From Plumapathes pennacea (lineage: Eukaryota; Cnidaria; Anthozoa; Antipatharia; Myriopathidae), in contig OZ038466.1 in NCBI GenBank assembly GCA_964036295.1, positions 12,310,001 through 12,374,000 of the forward strand: 64,000 bases of DNA. Direction: 5' to 3'. The notes under the pieces were generated by a model. That model searched no databases, had not been told where the DNA came from, and worked only from the letters and a program-made list of their open reading frames with translations. A program made the position numbers and the translations under genes. This document shows, piece by piece, positions 1-9,114 of the stretch; position 1 is the first letter of the stretch; the number at the start of each line of letters is the position of its first letter.

Positions 1-1732
1 GCCGCTTTAACACATCCTGACCGAACGTGCTGATCCAACGACCAGTGGAGCTGAACACTTGGATTCTGGAGTTTCCTTGATCAGCGACAACAATGTGACC
101 AGCCTTGTTGTAAGCGAGTCCTGCAGGGAAACTGAGTTGTGCATCAGCATTTCCTCTTGCCCCAAACTCCCTCAGGTATTGACCATCAGTACTGAAGATC
201 TGCACTCGGTGGTTGTTGCTGTCCGTCACTGCAACCTCCCCTGCTCTGTTCACCGCTATACCATGAGGGAACTTAAACTGTCCTTTGCCTGACCCATGTG
301 ATCCAAATGTAGCCTCTGCTCGATACCCAGTTGGACGCCCCTTGGTAACGTGAACATCCAGAGGACTGTTGGCGGTGGACTGGCCTCGTATTCTCACAGT
401 CACGTGATGCACTCCTTCAGTGTTGGGTGTAAAACAAACTGTGTAAGTCCCGTCCTTTCTGTCTTCAACTTCTGTTTCCACTTCACTTCCAGCAGGAGAT
501 AGAATTTGTACAGACACGTGTTCAAATGCCGAATAGCAGATGTTGTCATCAGTGTCTTTTGTCACAACAGTAAATTGTGACTGGTGGCCTTTGTAAATTC
601 TCTCCTTTGATTTGAGTCCTTGAATCTGGGTTTTTATTAGATTCGCTAACTCGACATGAACCCAACCCAACGGCGATTGTTCTATTCGTCGGCACACGTC
701 TTCGTCAGGCTGAAATTCAACATTCTTTAAATCGTTACATTTGGTTGAGGAAACAAAAATTTCTTTGGCCCGGCTGGACGCGGCTGGCTCAGCTCCAAGA
801 ATCTCTTCACAGATTCCTCGTTGTAATACACTGTGCAGATACTCTGTGATACTGTTTAACTGAGCCAGGTAAAGTCCCATGTTATCTGTGTGTTGTTGAA
901 ACTTCGTCTCTTGATTTTTCTCAATCTTGTCCACTTCTGTCAACAGCTCTTTAGTGTGCTGTTTCACAAGTTCAATTAATCTTCTTTCGTTTTCTTGAAT
1001 GGTTTGTCGAGTTTGTTTGATTTGTTGCTTTATCTTTGTGTGGGTTTCGTTGTCTTTATTCATTTGTTCTCTCCAGACGTCTGCTCGTTCTTGCACTTTG
1101 GTTTGTGTTTCTTCCAAGCGTGACTTGGCGTGCTCGGCGGCTTGTTTAAGATGCTGTAACTCGTGGTTCTTGTGAGTTACGGTTGTGCATTTCTGACAAA
1201 CGCACTTTTGGCAGGTTTGACAGAAATATTCGAGATCAGCGTTGTCGTGAAATTCCTCTTGACATAGTTGAGGTGTGCGGAGTATCTCTTGAACGTCTTG
1301 GATCTGTTCGACGGAAGTCACGCGATGACCTTTCCACGCTTTGAGTTTGAAATGTAAATCCCGACACTCGACACAAATGAAGCATTTGCAATTCAGGCAA
1401 AACGCGACGACTTTAGATTTGCTATCGCAGCTTCCACACTGCACTTGATTTTCTTGACGCTGAACCGATACAATGTCCTTAAGTCGGTTCAGAAAAAACG
1501 CGGTTGGGAATATATCAAACATTGTTCCCTGAGGCAAGTCGATTTGTGTTCTGCAGTCAGGACACGCGATCTGTTGTCGGTTTTCGCGTGATTTCTCGGC
1601 CAACTCGTCAAGGCAGTGACAACAGAACGTGTGAAGACACGGCAGGGTTTTAGGATTGGTGTACATGTTGAGACATATTGAACATTCCAGCTCCTTCTCG
1701 AGTGTGTCGACTAAACTTGTAGAAGAAGCCAT
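1..1732 (-). CDS. TRIM-NHL (TRIM2/3/71-type) E3 ubiquitin ligase, copy 1, 3' end cut by window edge
   Basis: Reads leftward from ATG at 1732-1730 and stays open to base 1, giving about 577 N-terminal residues. By alignment to the complete third copy it differs by one 3-nt gain (near 601) and one 6-nt loss (near 720), so the frame is intact. The RING C3HC4 cysteines, two B-boxes, a coiled coil, a filamin-type Ig repeat and the first NHL blades are recognisable by near-identity to the two complete copies. Family role: RING E3 ligase with a propeller that binds RNA or protein partners; cytoplasmic. It is intronless in the visible part, as are its paralogues. The segment at 600-720 (linker before the filamin repeat) is the most diverged part. 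The C-terminal NHL blades lie outside the window, so completeness cannot be judged. Confidence 0.9.
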   Translation of the reverse strand, partial: MASSTSLVDTLEKELECSICLNMYTNPKTLPCLHTFCCHCLDELAEKSRENRQQIACPDCRTQIDLPQGTMFDIFPTAFFLNRLKDIVSVQRQENQVQCGSCDSKSKVVAFCLNCKCFICVECRDLHFKLKAWKGHRVTSVEQIQDVQEILRTPQLCQEEFHDNADLEYFCQTCQKCVCQKCTTVTHKNHELQHLKQAAEHAKSRLEETQTKVQERADVWREQMNKDNETHTKIKQQIKQTRQTIQENERRLIELVKQHTKELLTEVDKIEKNQETKFQQHTDNMGLYLAQLNSITEYLHSVLQRGICEEILGAEPAASSRAKEIFVSSTKCNDLKNVEFQPDEDVCRRIEQSPLGWVHVELANLIKTQIQGLKSKERIYKGHQSQFTVVTKDTDDNICYSAFEHVSVQILSPAGSEVETEVEDRKDGTYTVCFTPNTEGVHHVTVRIRGQSTANSPLDVHVTKGRPTGYRAEATFGSHGSGKGQFKFPHGIAVNRAGEVAVTDSNNHRVQIFSTDGQYLREFGARGNADAQLSFPAGLAYNKAGHIVVADQGNSRIQVFSSTGRWISTFGQDVLKR

Positions 1733-1850
1733 GTTTTTCTTTGTTTGTGTAGCGTCTGACTGTCATGTGACCTGTAAACATCACTTCCGGCAAACCCAAA
1801 CAAAGCAAAGTGTAGGGAGGGGTAGGAGGAGTTCAAGGTAATAACTTGCT
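1733..1850 (-). promoter_or_regulatory. Conserved 5' flank of TRIM copy 1: palindromic M/E-box and ETS-type site
   Basis: Immediately upstream of the ATG the sequence is shared with the other two TRIM copies. It contains the palindrome GTCATGTGAC (1762-1771; core TCATGTGA, the type bound by MITF/TFE bHLH-Zip factors). CACTTCCGG follows at 1782-1790, which on the gene strand is CCGGAAGTG, a textbook ETS/GABP site. A purine-rich GGGAGGGGTAGGAGG block follows. Conservation across copies suggests a retained core promoter or 5' UTR; binding is inferred. Confidence 0.5.
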
Positions 1851-2253
1851 GTACTTGGACTGCTTCCTTTAGTGTATAAATTATTTGAGTTAAAACTCTG
1901 GATATTTACGTTAGTCCCTTGATGAAACAATTAGACGAATTGCAACTGTGCAACCACTGTCAGTGAGCAGCGAGGGGTGAGCACAAAACGAAGATCGAAG
2001 ACCCAAGAAACGAATTTTAAAAAAATGCTTTTTTCTGGCGCACTAACCTGAAAAGTTACAAAACCACGTAAAACACAACAGGCTTAAGGAGACCAATTAC
2101 GAAACCACTGTATTAGAGTGGTATTTGGTCACAGCACTAGAGAGTCATTAAAAGTGCATTGTTTTTGTACTTTTAAATTACATTTGATTTGTCCACAAGT
2201 TGCGCACAAAACAATAAGGCTCGCATGCGTTCTGTAAGTTTACTATGTGTTAG

Positions 2254-3267
2254 ATGAATCACTCACAAATGCAATTAGGAACTCCAAGAGCGGTTTTCAC
2301 ACAACGTAAAAGGAAACCTGCCAATTCGAAAAAGAAACTTTGTTTTGGTCTCGTGTTTTTAGTCTGCATTCTCTTGTTGCTCGGAATTGTATTGGTCGCC
2401 CAACTAATTCCAGCCAAAAGCTTTGGTGACGCAACTAACTACTCAGCCTACGGTGGACACCAGAAAAGTGTCACCAATAGCCTGAAGGTACATGTAACCA
2501 CTCGAGGCCATTATTAACTAATCAGCCGACGCGCTCGCATCTAAGTCTGTTTTCGTTCAGAATTTCCTCCTTGCATAGCCAATGGAACAACTATAAAAAG
2601 CTACATTTAATAGGTAAGACTAACCTGCGTTATTTTCCATGAGATACGAGCAAAAACGTTATTGTCGCTACATGACACTCTTCTTCTAAAATGTTCAGGA
2701 GAATCTGCATTGCAGACTCGGGAGTGAAAGAGCCAAATGTTTTAACGCTTTTTAACATTAGGTTGGTATAGCTTTTAATTAAAGTTTTTAAAGAAGACGC
2801 TTATTTTAGGCCATGCACCAGTTGATATTAACAGTTTATTTGTACGCTAAGAGGTTTAGCCTGAATAGATAAACTATCTAAATGTTGTTCTATTTTTATC
2901 TTACATCCAACAGAGCTTAAATCATCACTTTGTAACATCAGAAACCAGCTGGGATGTCTTTCAGAACACAACAGACAATGAAGTTACACTTTCGTGAGAC
3001 CCACAGGAATTTGAGAACTTAGACAAAGAACATCAGCGCATCATCCAAACTGTGCCAAAAAACGAGCTGCCACTGCCAAATAATTCTATACCTCTTTCCT
3101 GTAATATTCTGGAAAAGCGTGTCATCTGCTTTGCTGCATTTCGTGTGAAGGAGCAAGTTTCTAGACTTGTTGATCTGGTGCACCATAATGGGTGGCTCCG
3201 TACGGAAGGAGATGACTTGCGTGTTACTCATCTGGTTAAAAATGAAAACAAAGGAACTAAATATAAT
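2254..3267 (+). CDS. Unidentified single-pass membrane protein fragment, two probable exons
   Basis: Exon 1, 2254-2487: starts with ATG and encodes a basic N-terminus, then a strong hydrophobic segment at residues about 29-52 (type II signal-anchor pattern). It ends AAG|gtacat in phase 0. Exon 2, probably 3007-3267, is preceded by a CACAG acceptor and followed by a perfect donor AAT|gtaagt, also phase 0, and carries about 87 residues including KRVICFAAFRVKEQ. A better-looking acceptor at 2913 would start exon 2 earlier, but that frame meets TGA at 2995-2997. So either the acceptor at 3006 is used or the copy is broken. A possible last exon at 3575-3604 (acceptor CAG at 3572-3574) would add nine residues, with TAA overlapping an AATAAA. 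I do not recognise the family. It could be a remnant truncated by the TRIM duplication next to it. Confidence 0.35.
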
Positions 3268-3605
3268 GTAAGTTTGTAAAATTTTATAACAACTTTGGGT
3301 TCTGATGTCAATGGTTGCATCTAATTTGACATACTGCACTCACAGTAAATTCTTGAGTATATTGTATTTTTAAAAATGCAAAAAATCTTCTGAGATACAC
3401 ATCCCATTATGTGGGTAGGAAAAACTTATAGACTGCTTGGGTTTCCCTTAGACTGCTGTTGGCTAATGGATATTTAAATACTGGGAGAGAGGATATGACT
3501 TGTGAACTTTAGACTGCACACCCTATATACACCAGTACTGTAGTTCCCTAGTAATTTCCTCTGAATACGTGCAGTCCAGTTCAACTTTTGTGAGAGCTAA
3601 ATAAA

Positions 3606-3776
3606 ATGGTTTAATTTCTTCAAAAGTCACATAAAATCCTGCGTCCAATCCAGAATCCTGAGCGGTGAGGTGTAAGAAAGAAAGAAGAAAGAAAAAAAAC
3701 AAAAATAAAGAAATCCGATTACCGTATTGTACGGGGGTCCCGCTAGTATGGTTTAATTTCTTCGAAAGTCACATAA
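3606..3776. repeat. 28-bp direct repeats flanking about 115 bp insertion
   Basis: ATGGTTTAATTTCTTC followed by AAAGTCACATAA (one mismatch) occurs at about 3606-3633 and again at 3749-3776. The DNA between them has a purine-rich stretch (AAGAAAGAAAGAAG type) and ends GGGGGTCCCGCTAGT. This could be a retroelement insertion with long target-site duplication or a local tandem duplication with later divergence. Confidence 0.5.
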
Positions 3777-4181
3777 TAATCACATCTACTTTCAACACAT
3801 TTATTAGGCTGATTAGTGTTCTGATCAATTGATATCTTGTTGGGATTGTTAACTTTCCTCTGCTCTCATTTTCTCTTTTCTACATTTCTGTGCTTTGTTA
3901 ACCAAACTTCGCTCATAATAGGCATGTTACAAGTATATCTGGGCATACAATGTCCACATTAACAATTCAAAGTCCAACAACTATACATCTGAAGCAACAT
4001 TTCTATCCCTCACAAAATTAACAATCTGATTTTCACCATAGGAAATAACTACTATTGAAATACTACTGTGCCACTATCACAATTTCTAGTCATTATATTT
4101 CAACTACTAAGAATTTTTTCAGACAGGGGTAAAATTAGCATGTAATTCTACATGTAATCTTCTTTGAAAACAATAGAAGTA

Positions 4182-4847
4182 CAGTAGAACCCCGGTAACT
4201 CGAACTAAGTCCCATTTCCCTTGGATTTGACCCCACTTTTCAGTCATTTTTACTCGGTTAACTCAAACTCGGATAACTCGAATTCCCCGCTAACTCAAAC
4301 TAAATTTCGTTTCCCTTGATCAAAATTTACCTCGATAACTCAAATTCTGGTTCTTGCAACTCACCACGGATCCCCATTGAAATATCCTATAACTCTTCTT
4401 GTCGTGTAATCGGATTTAAACACTAAAACTAAAACTACAGCAATTTGATTTTAATTAGTGCGGCGAACAGATCACCTATTTGACAGTCATTTCCGAATTT
4501 TGTGAGTCATACCGGATGCGATAATCAGTTTTGGAAGCTTTGCCTTTATATATTGAAAGCTAGACAAAATATGTACGAACCCCGACGACATAAGCGAACA
4601 TAAATTGAGGGTAACTGTGTTACATTCACAGTACTGTATTATCATGAGAATGCATAATCGTGTTACAGTTTCTGACGAGATAAGTTTAATTTGCACTGTA
4701 TTGTATACTGAAGCGCTGAAAAATGAGTAAACTATCAATTATTAACATGGAAAATTGAACATTTAATCGACCCCGATAACTCGAACCCCTGCTAACTCGA
4801 ACTGTTTTTCGTTTCCTTTCAGAGTTCGAGTTACCGGGATTCTACTG
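4182..4847. mobile_element. Pogo/Tigger-like MITE, TA target duplication, empty site present in paralogue
   Basis: Terminal inverted repeats: left CAGTAGAACCCCGGTAACTC, right the complement of GAGTTACCGGGATTCTACTG, both flanked by TA (4180-4181, 4848-4849). Degenerate internal copies of the motif (GATAACTCGAATT, GCTAACTCAAAC) crowd both ends. No transposase frame of useful length is present, so it is non-autonomous. The paralogous unit at about 11390 reads GAAGTATAGATC with no insert, which is the pre-insertion site. The element therefore moved in after the TRIM segment was duplicated. Confidence 0.85.
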
Positions 4848-5336
4848 TATACAGCTCGTCGCTAGTTTCTAGATCAAATCTGAAAAGTAAATGAAATTAG
4901 TGAAAACCTGTCCCAAAACTTCGTGTACATGTGTCCTTAATAGGGATACTGAAAAACTAGCCTGTCCCAATACAATATTCACAGTGTATGCCCCAAAAAT
5001 CTCCTTGAGGATTTGTAAGACAAAATTCAAATGTATATCAGTAATCAACTCGCTTATTAGAACACACTGATATTCCGATAAGTAACAACTACTCATACAT
5101 TTTCCTCTCCTCTCTTCCACTTAAAAGTCTTGTCACGCTCACTCACCTTCCCTTCCCATTTGTCAAAATCAACTCGGGCCGACTCTACCGCGTAGAAAAA
5201 ACATATCACCCCATACTCCACACTGATCATCATCTCACGCACTGCACAAAGTAAAAAATTACAATGAGTTCAGTTGTTAATCGGACTTCTTCTGATTTTG
5301 AGGTTACATTGAATGACTTCAGTCACCAGGGAAACT

Positions 5337-7559
5337 TCAGTATTGAGGCTGAAACACCATAATACGATAGTTGCCTTCATCACAAACAAACAAGCGTCCA
5401 TCAGACGTCACTGTGATGTCTCGCGGAAAATTAAACTGATCTAACTCGGACCCATATGACCCAAACGATGTGACAAACTCTCCGTCCAGCGTGACAACCT
5501 GAACACGATTGTTCCTATCACAGACCAGTAGCAAGTCATCTGTGTCGACTGCTAGTCCATATGGAAACAGAAACTGCCCCTCCCTATTTCCGCGCTCACC
5601 AATGTCATAAAGATAAGAACCACGTGAATCAAACACTTTGATCACGTGACTACTAAGACTAACAAAATACTTCTTGTCAAATAAAATGGCGTATTGCGGT
5701 GTGGTCCCAGGGGAAGGGACAAACTTCAGGAGCAGCACTCCATCTTGAGTGAACACGTTCACGGTGTTCTTTTTCGAGTCACACACCACCATATAGTCAT
5801 CACTTGTGACAGAGACACCCCAGGGCTCCTTCAACACATCCTGACCGAACTTGCTGATCCAACGACCAGTGGACCTGAACACTTGGATTCTGGAGTTTGC
5901 TCGATCAGCGACAACAATGTGACCAGCCTTGTTGTAAGCGAGTCCTGTAGGGAAACTGAGTTGTCCATCAGCAGTTCCTTTTGCCCCAAACTCCCTCAGG
6001 TATTGACCATCAGCACTGAAGATCTGCACTCGGTGGTTGTTGCTGTCCGTCACTGCGACCTCCCCTGCTCTGTTCACTGCTATACCAGTAGGATACTGAA
6101 ACTGTCCTTTGCCTGACCCACGTGATCCAAATGTAGCCTCTGCTCGGTACCCAGTCGGACGTCTCTTGGTCACGTGAACTCCCAAGGAGCTGTTGGCGGC
6201 GGTCTGCCCTCCGACTCTCACAGTCACGTGATGCACTCCTTTAGTATTGGGTGTAAAACAAACTGTGTAAGTCCCGTCCTTTCTGTCTTCAACTTCTGTT
6301 TCCACTTCATCTCCAGCAGAAGACAGAATTTGGACAGACACGTGTTCAGATGCCGAGTAGCAGATGTTGTCTTCAGTGTCTTTTGTCACAACAGTAAATT
6401 GTGACTGGTGGTCTTTGTACATCTGTTTTGTTTCGAGTCCTTGCATCTGGGTTTTCTTTGGATCTGCTGACCTAACATGAACCCAACCCAACGGCGAGTG
6501 TTCTATTTGTCGGCAAACGTCTTCATCAGGCTGGAATTCAACAAAGACATTCTTTAAAGCCTTATATTTGTTCAAAACATCTAATATTTCTTTGGCCCGG
6601 CTCAACGCCGCTGGCTTGGCTCCCAGAATCTCTTCACAAATTCCTCGTTGTGATACACTGTGCAGATACTCGGTGATACTGTTTAACTGAGCCAGGTGAA
6701 GTTCCATGTTGTCTGTGTGTTGTTGAAACTTCGTCTCTTGATTTTTCTCAATCTCGTCCACTTCTGTCAACAGTTTTTTTGTGTGCTGTTTCACCAGTTC
6801 AATTAATCTTTGTTCGTTGTTTTCAATGGCTTCTCGAGTTTGTTGGATTCGCTGCTTTGTCTTTGTGTGAGTTTCGTTGTCTTTATTCATTTGTTCTCTC
6901 CAGACGTCTGCTCGTTCTTGTACTTTCGTTTGTGTTTCTTCCAAGCGTGACTTCGCGTGCTCGGCGGCTTGTTTGAGATGCTGTAACTCGTGGTTCTTGT
7001 GAGTTACGGTTGTGCATTTCTGACAAACGCACTTTTGGCAGGTTTGACAGAAATATTCGAGATCAGCGTTGTCGTGAAATTCCTCTTGACATAGTTGAGG
7101 TGTACGGAGTATCTCTTGAACGTCTTGGATTTGTTCGACGGACGTCACGCGATGACCTTTCCACACCTTGAGCTTGGAATGTAAATCTTGACACTCGATA
7201 CAAATGAAACATTTGCAGTTCAGGCAAAACGCGACAACTTTAGATTTGTTGTCGCAGCTTCCACACTGCACTTGATTTTCCTGACTTTGGACCGATACAA
7301 TGTCCTTAAGTCGGTTCAGAAAAAACGCGGTTGGGAAAACATCAAACGTTGTTCCCTGAGGCAAGTCGATTTGTGTTCTGCAGTCAGGACACGCGATCTG
7401 TTGTCGGTTTTCGCGTGATTTCTCGGCCAACTCGTCAAGGCAGTGACAACAGAACGTGTGAAGACACGGCAGGGTTTTAGGATTGGTGTAGGTGTTGAGA
7501 CATATGGAACATTCCAGCTCTTTCTCGAGTGTATCGACTAAACTTGTAGATGAAGCCAT
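5337..7559 (-). CDS. TRIM-NHL E3 ubiquitin ligase, copy 2, complete and intronless
   Basis: 740 residues, close to the 744 of vertebrate TRIM2/TRIM3. Domains in order: RING at 17-60 (C17, C20, C32, H34, C37, C40, C57, C60, all present); B-box 1 at 99-136; B-box 2 at 157-190 (CxxC pairs C171/C174 and C179/C182, histidines 187 and 190); coiled coil about 195-290; filamin/ABP280 Ig-like repeat about 385-465; six NHL blades 475-740, each with the F-G...G-QF...P-G-IAV/LAV pattern. Expected role: RING E3 ligase that recruits targets or RNA through the NHL propeller. The start is the first ATG, matched in all three copies. It shares its upstream block with the other copies. The long plus-strand frames over this region are antisense shadows. 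The exact orthologue (TRIM2, 3 or 71) cannot be assigned by eye; this looks like a lineage-specific expansion. Confidence 0.95.
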   Translation of the reverse strand: MASSTSLVDTLEKELECSICLNTYTNPKTLPCLHTFCCHCLDELAEKSRENRQQIACPDCRTQIDLPQGTTFDVFPTAFFLNRLKDIVSVQSQENQVQCGSCDNKSKVVAFCLNCKCFICIECQDLHSKLKVWKGHRVTSVEQIQDVQEILRTPQLCQEEFHDNADLEYFCQTCQKCVCQKCTTVTHKNHELQHLKQAAEHAKSRLEETQTKVQERADVWREQMNKDNETHTKTKQRIQQTREAIENNEQRLIELVKQHTKKLLTEVDEIEKNQETKFQQHTDNMELHLAQLNSITEYLHSVSQRGICEEILGAKPAALSRAKEILDVLNKYKALKNVFVEFQPDEDVCRQIEHSPLGWVHVRSADPKKTQMQGLETKQMYKDHQSQFTVVTKDTEDNICYSASEHVSVQILSSAGDEVETEVEDRKDGTYTVCFTPNTKGVHHVTVRVGGQTAANSSLGVHVTKRRPTGYRAEATFGSRGSGKGQFQYPTGIAVNRAGEVAVTDSNNHRVQIFSADGQYLREFGAKGTADGQLSFPTGLAYNKAGHIVVADRANSRIQVFRSTGRWISKFGQDVLKEPWGVSVTSDDYMVVCDSKKNTVNVFTQDGVLLLKFVPSPGTTPQYAILFDKKYFVSLSSHVIKVFDSRGSYLYDIGERGNREGQFLFPYGLAVDTDDLLLVCDRNNRVQVVTLDGEFVTSFGSYGSELDQFNFPRDITVTSDGRLFVCDEGNYRIMVFQPQY

Positions 7560-7665
7560 GTTTTGTTTGGTTTGTGAATCGTATGACTGTCATGTGACCT
7601 AAACGATCCACTTCCGGCAAACCCCCACAAACAAAACTACAGCCTGCATTTGTAGGGAGGGGTGG
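7560..7665 (-). promoter_or_regulatory. Conserved 5' flank of TRIM copy 2
   Basis: Same arrangement as at copy 1: GTCATGTGAC at 7589-7598, then CACTTCCGG at 7609-7617 (CCGGAAGTG on the gene strand), then a GGGAGGGGTGGGAGGG block. Spacing to the ATG is nearly unchanged. The motif identities are seen in the sequence; regulation is inferred. Confidence 0.5.
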
Positions 7666-7689
7666 GAGGGTCGAAAGTAGCAAATGGAC

Positions 7690-8862
7690 TATATTTACTC
7701 ATATTCTTTTCTTTCAAGTTATTTGAATTAAGACCCTTATTAGATTACGCGAACTGCAAAATATGTGTTATAAATTGTCAGTGAGCAGCGAGTGGCAGAG
7801 GAAAAAACTTGCTTTTGCTTCTTATGAGCAAAGAAATAAATGAAGACGTTATTAGGTTAATTACTCAAGTAGGATGCACTGTCATTTCCTCCGCAGTGAC
7901 CTAATAGCTGATTGTGTTAATTGACAAGAGATGTTTGGCTGTGATCACACTAATGCTTAGTCTACTCGCAGCCGTTTCTGTGGTCGCAACACCCTGTGCC
8001 CCTCCCCCCAAGTTTGGGAATTCTTTCAACATTTAAATAAAGAAACGTATTGTTTTACTGATATCCACCTTCATTACAACGCCAGTCCACATACCACTGT
8101 GCCTGTCAAGCTTCGTTTTAAATCCAAGATGTCGGCCACGTGATAGGGAGCCGTAGCAGAAGCCTGTCCTGTGCAGCTAAACAAATTGCAGATGATGTCA
8201 TTAGAAGTAGATAAAAAACTCTGCGATCATGCGAGCGCATTTTAGTGTGTTTTGTACAGGATCTACCATTGACTTTTTCTTTTTCTTGTACGCACTACAA
8301 CAAACTAAGTTGTAACGCAACTGGTACTAATGTGTGCATTTTCACTGTGTTACCTCTAGCATGTAAAAGATTAACTCATGTACACTCATTTTAGAATAAT
8401 CCTTCCCTTATACGCATACCATCATTAACTGTGTTTCTGTGTTTCCCTTTCTTCACCTATTCAAGTGCAGAGATGTCAGAAACTATGCGATTGTTTTATG
8501 CTGGAACGGTAAAACTATTTGACATCTGATGAAACTTTACTCATCTGACACTCTTTTCTCTGAACAGTCACCGCACTTGTCGCAGACACTCTGCTTCACC
8601 TAACCCTCACTGACCGCTGAATTATACGGCAAAAAGCGAGACGCGAGAATTGTCTGGAAGAGAAGACAGTTATGATCCTCGCTCACAGTAAAGCCTAGTT
8701 TTTACAGGCACAAGTGCAAGAATTCTTATATTTCACACAGTGAAAACAAGCTCAGCACAGGCGCAAGTACAAGATTCAAAAGTTCCTAAATCTCTTATTG
8801 TTGTGCTTGCGTCGCTTATTTTCACACATGTTTCCTGTGTTTCCGCTTATGCTCAAATAGGT
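7690..8862. other. Intergenic, no gene recognised
   Basis: AT-rich DNA between TRIM copy 2's promoter and the foldback repeat. Only short frames without recognisable similarity or splice context occur. GTCAGTGAGCAGCGAG at about 7787 also occurs, near-identically, upstream of the other TRIM copies (1960 and, more diverged, 14289), so the shared TRIM upstream block extends about 250 bp. Confidence 0.5.
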
Positions 8863-9114
8863 TTAATAGATAGAGGATATTACACGGCGGCGCGAAGAGA
8901 TGAATTTTATTTTCGAGTGGTAAAAACAATATTTTACGAACGAGCGCTTCGCGAGTGAGTAAAATATTGTTTTTACCACGAGAAAATAAAATCCATATCT
9001 TCAAGCCGCCGTGTAATTTTATGGAAAATACGCCACTCGGGTCCCGGATGTAGTTTCGTACGGATTTTACGCACGGTATATTTTCCAGTAAAACACTCGT
9101 GTCTATATAATAAA
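8863..9114. mobile_element. Foldback MITE-like repeat, copy 1
   Basis: Two 58-bp arms (8880-8937 and 8959-9016) are near-perfect inverted repeats, starting TTACACGGCGGC and ending with its complement, around a 21-bp loop. A 93-bp tail (9022-9114, from TGGAAAATACGCC to CTATATAATAAA) is matched with about one mismatch at 59951-60043. The tail has its own short inverted repeat (TGGAAAATA/TATTTTCCA). No coding capacity. The family occurs again inside a USP9X intron. Confidence 0.75.

Larger units (their letters stand above)
3780..7680. repeat. Segmental duplication unit A (contains TRIM copy 2), paralogous to 11268-14240
   Basis: Non-coding landmarks match between the two units in order. These are a block ending TTAACTTTCCTCTGCTCT (about 3850-3867 versus 11340-11357), ATGTAATCTTCTTTGAAAA, a CCTGTCCCAAAA block (4909 versus 11455), the 3' flank ending GACTTCAGTCACC, the whole TRIM gene, and the promoter. 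Unit A is longer because of a 666-bp MITE at 4182-4847 and about 280 bp at 3868-4149 that unit B lacks. Confidence 0.8.

Noticed and set aside
1..1732. Frameshifted pseudogene status for TRIM copy 1
   Set aside because: Base-by-base comparison with copy 3 gave only +3 and -6 nt changes, so the frame is intact in the window.
5694..6404. Plus-strand frames over TRIM copies (also at 59-292, 6779-6976, 7188-7418, 12341-13066, 13784-14014)
   Set aside because: Antisense to the intact TRIM-NHL frames and repeated in each copy for that reason alone.
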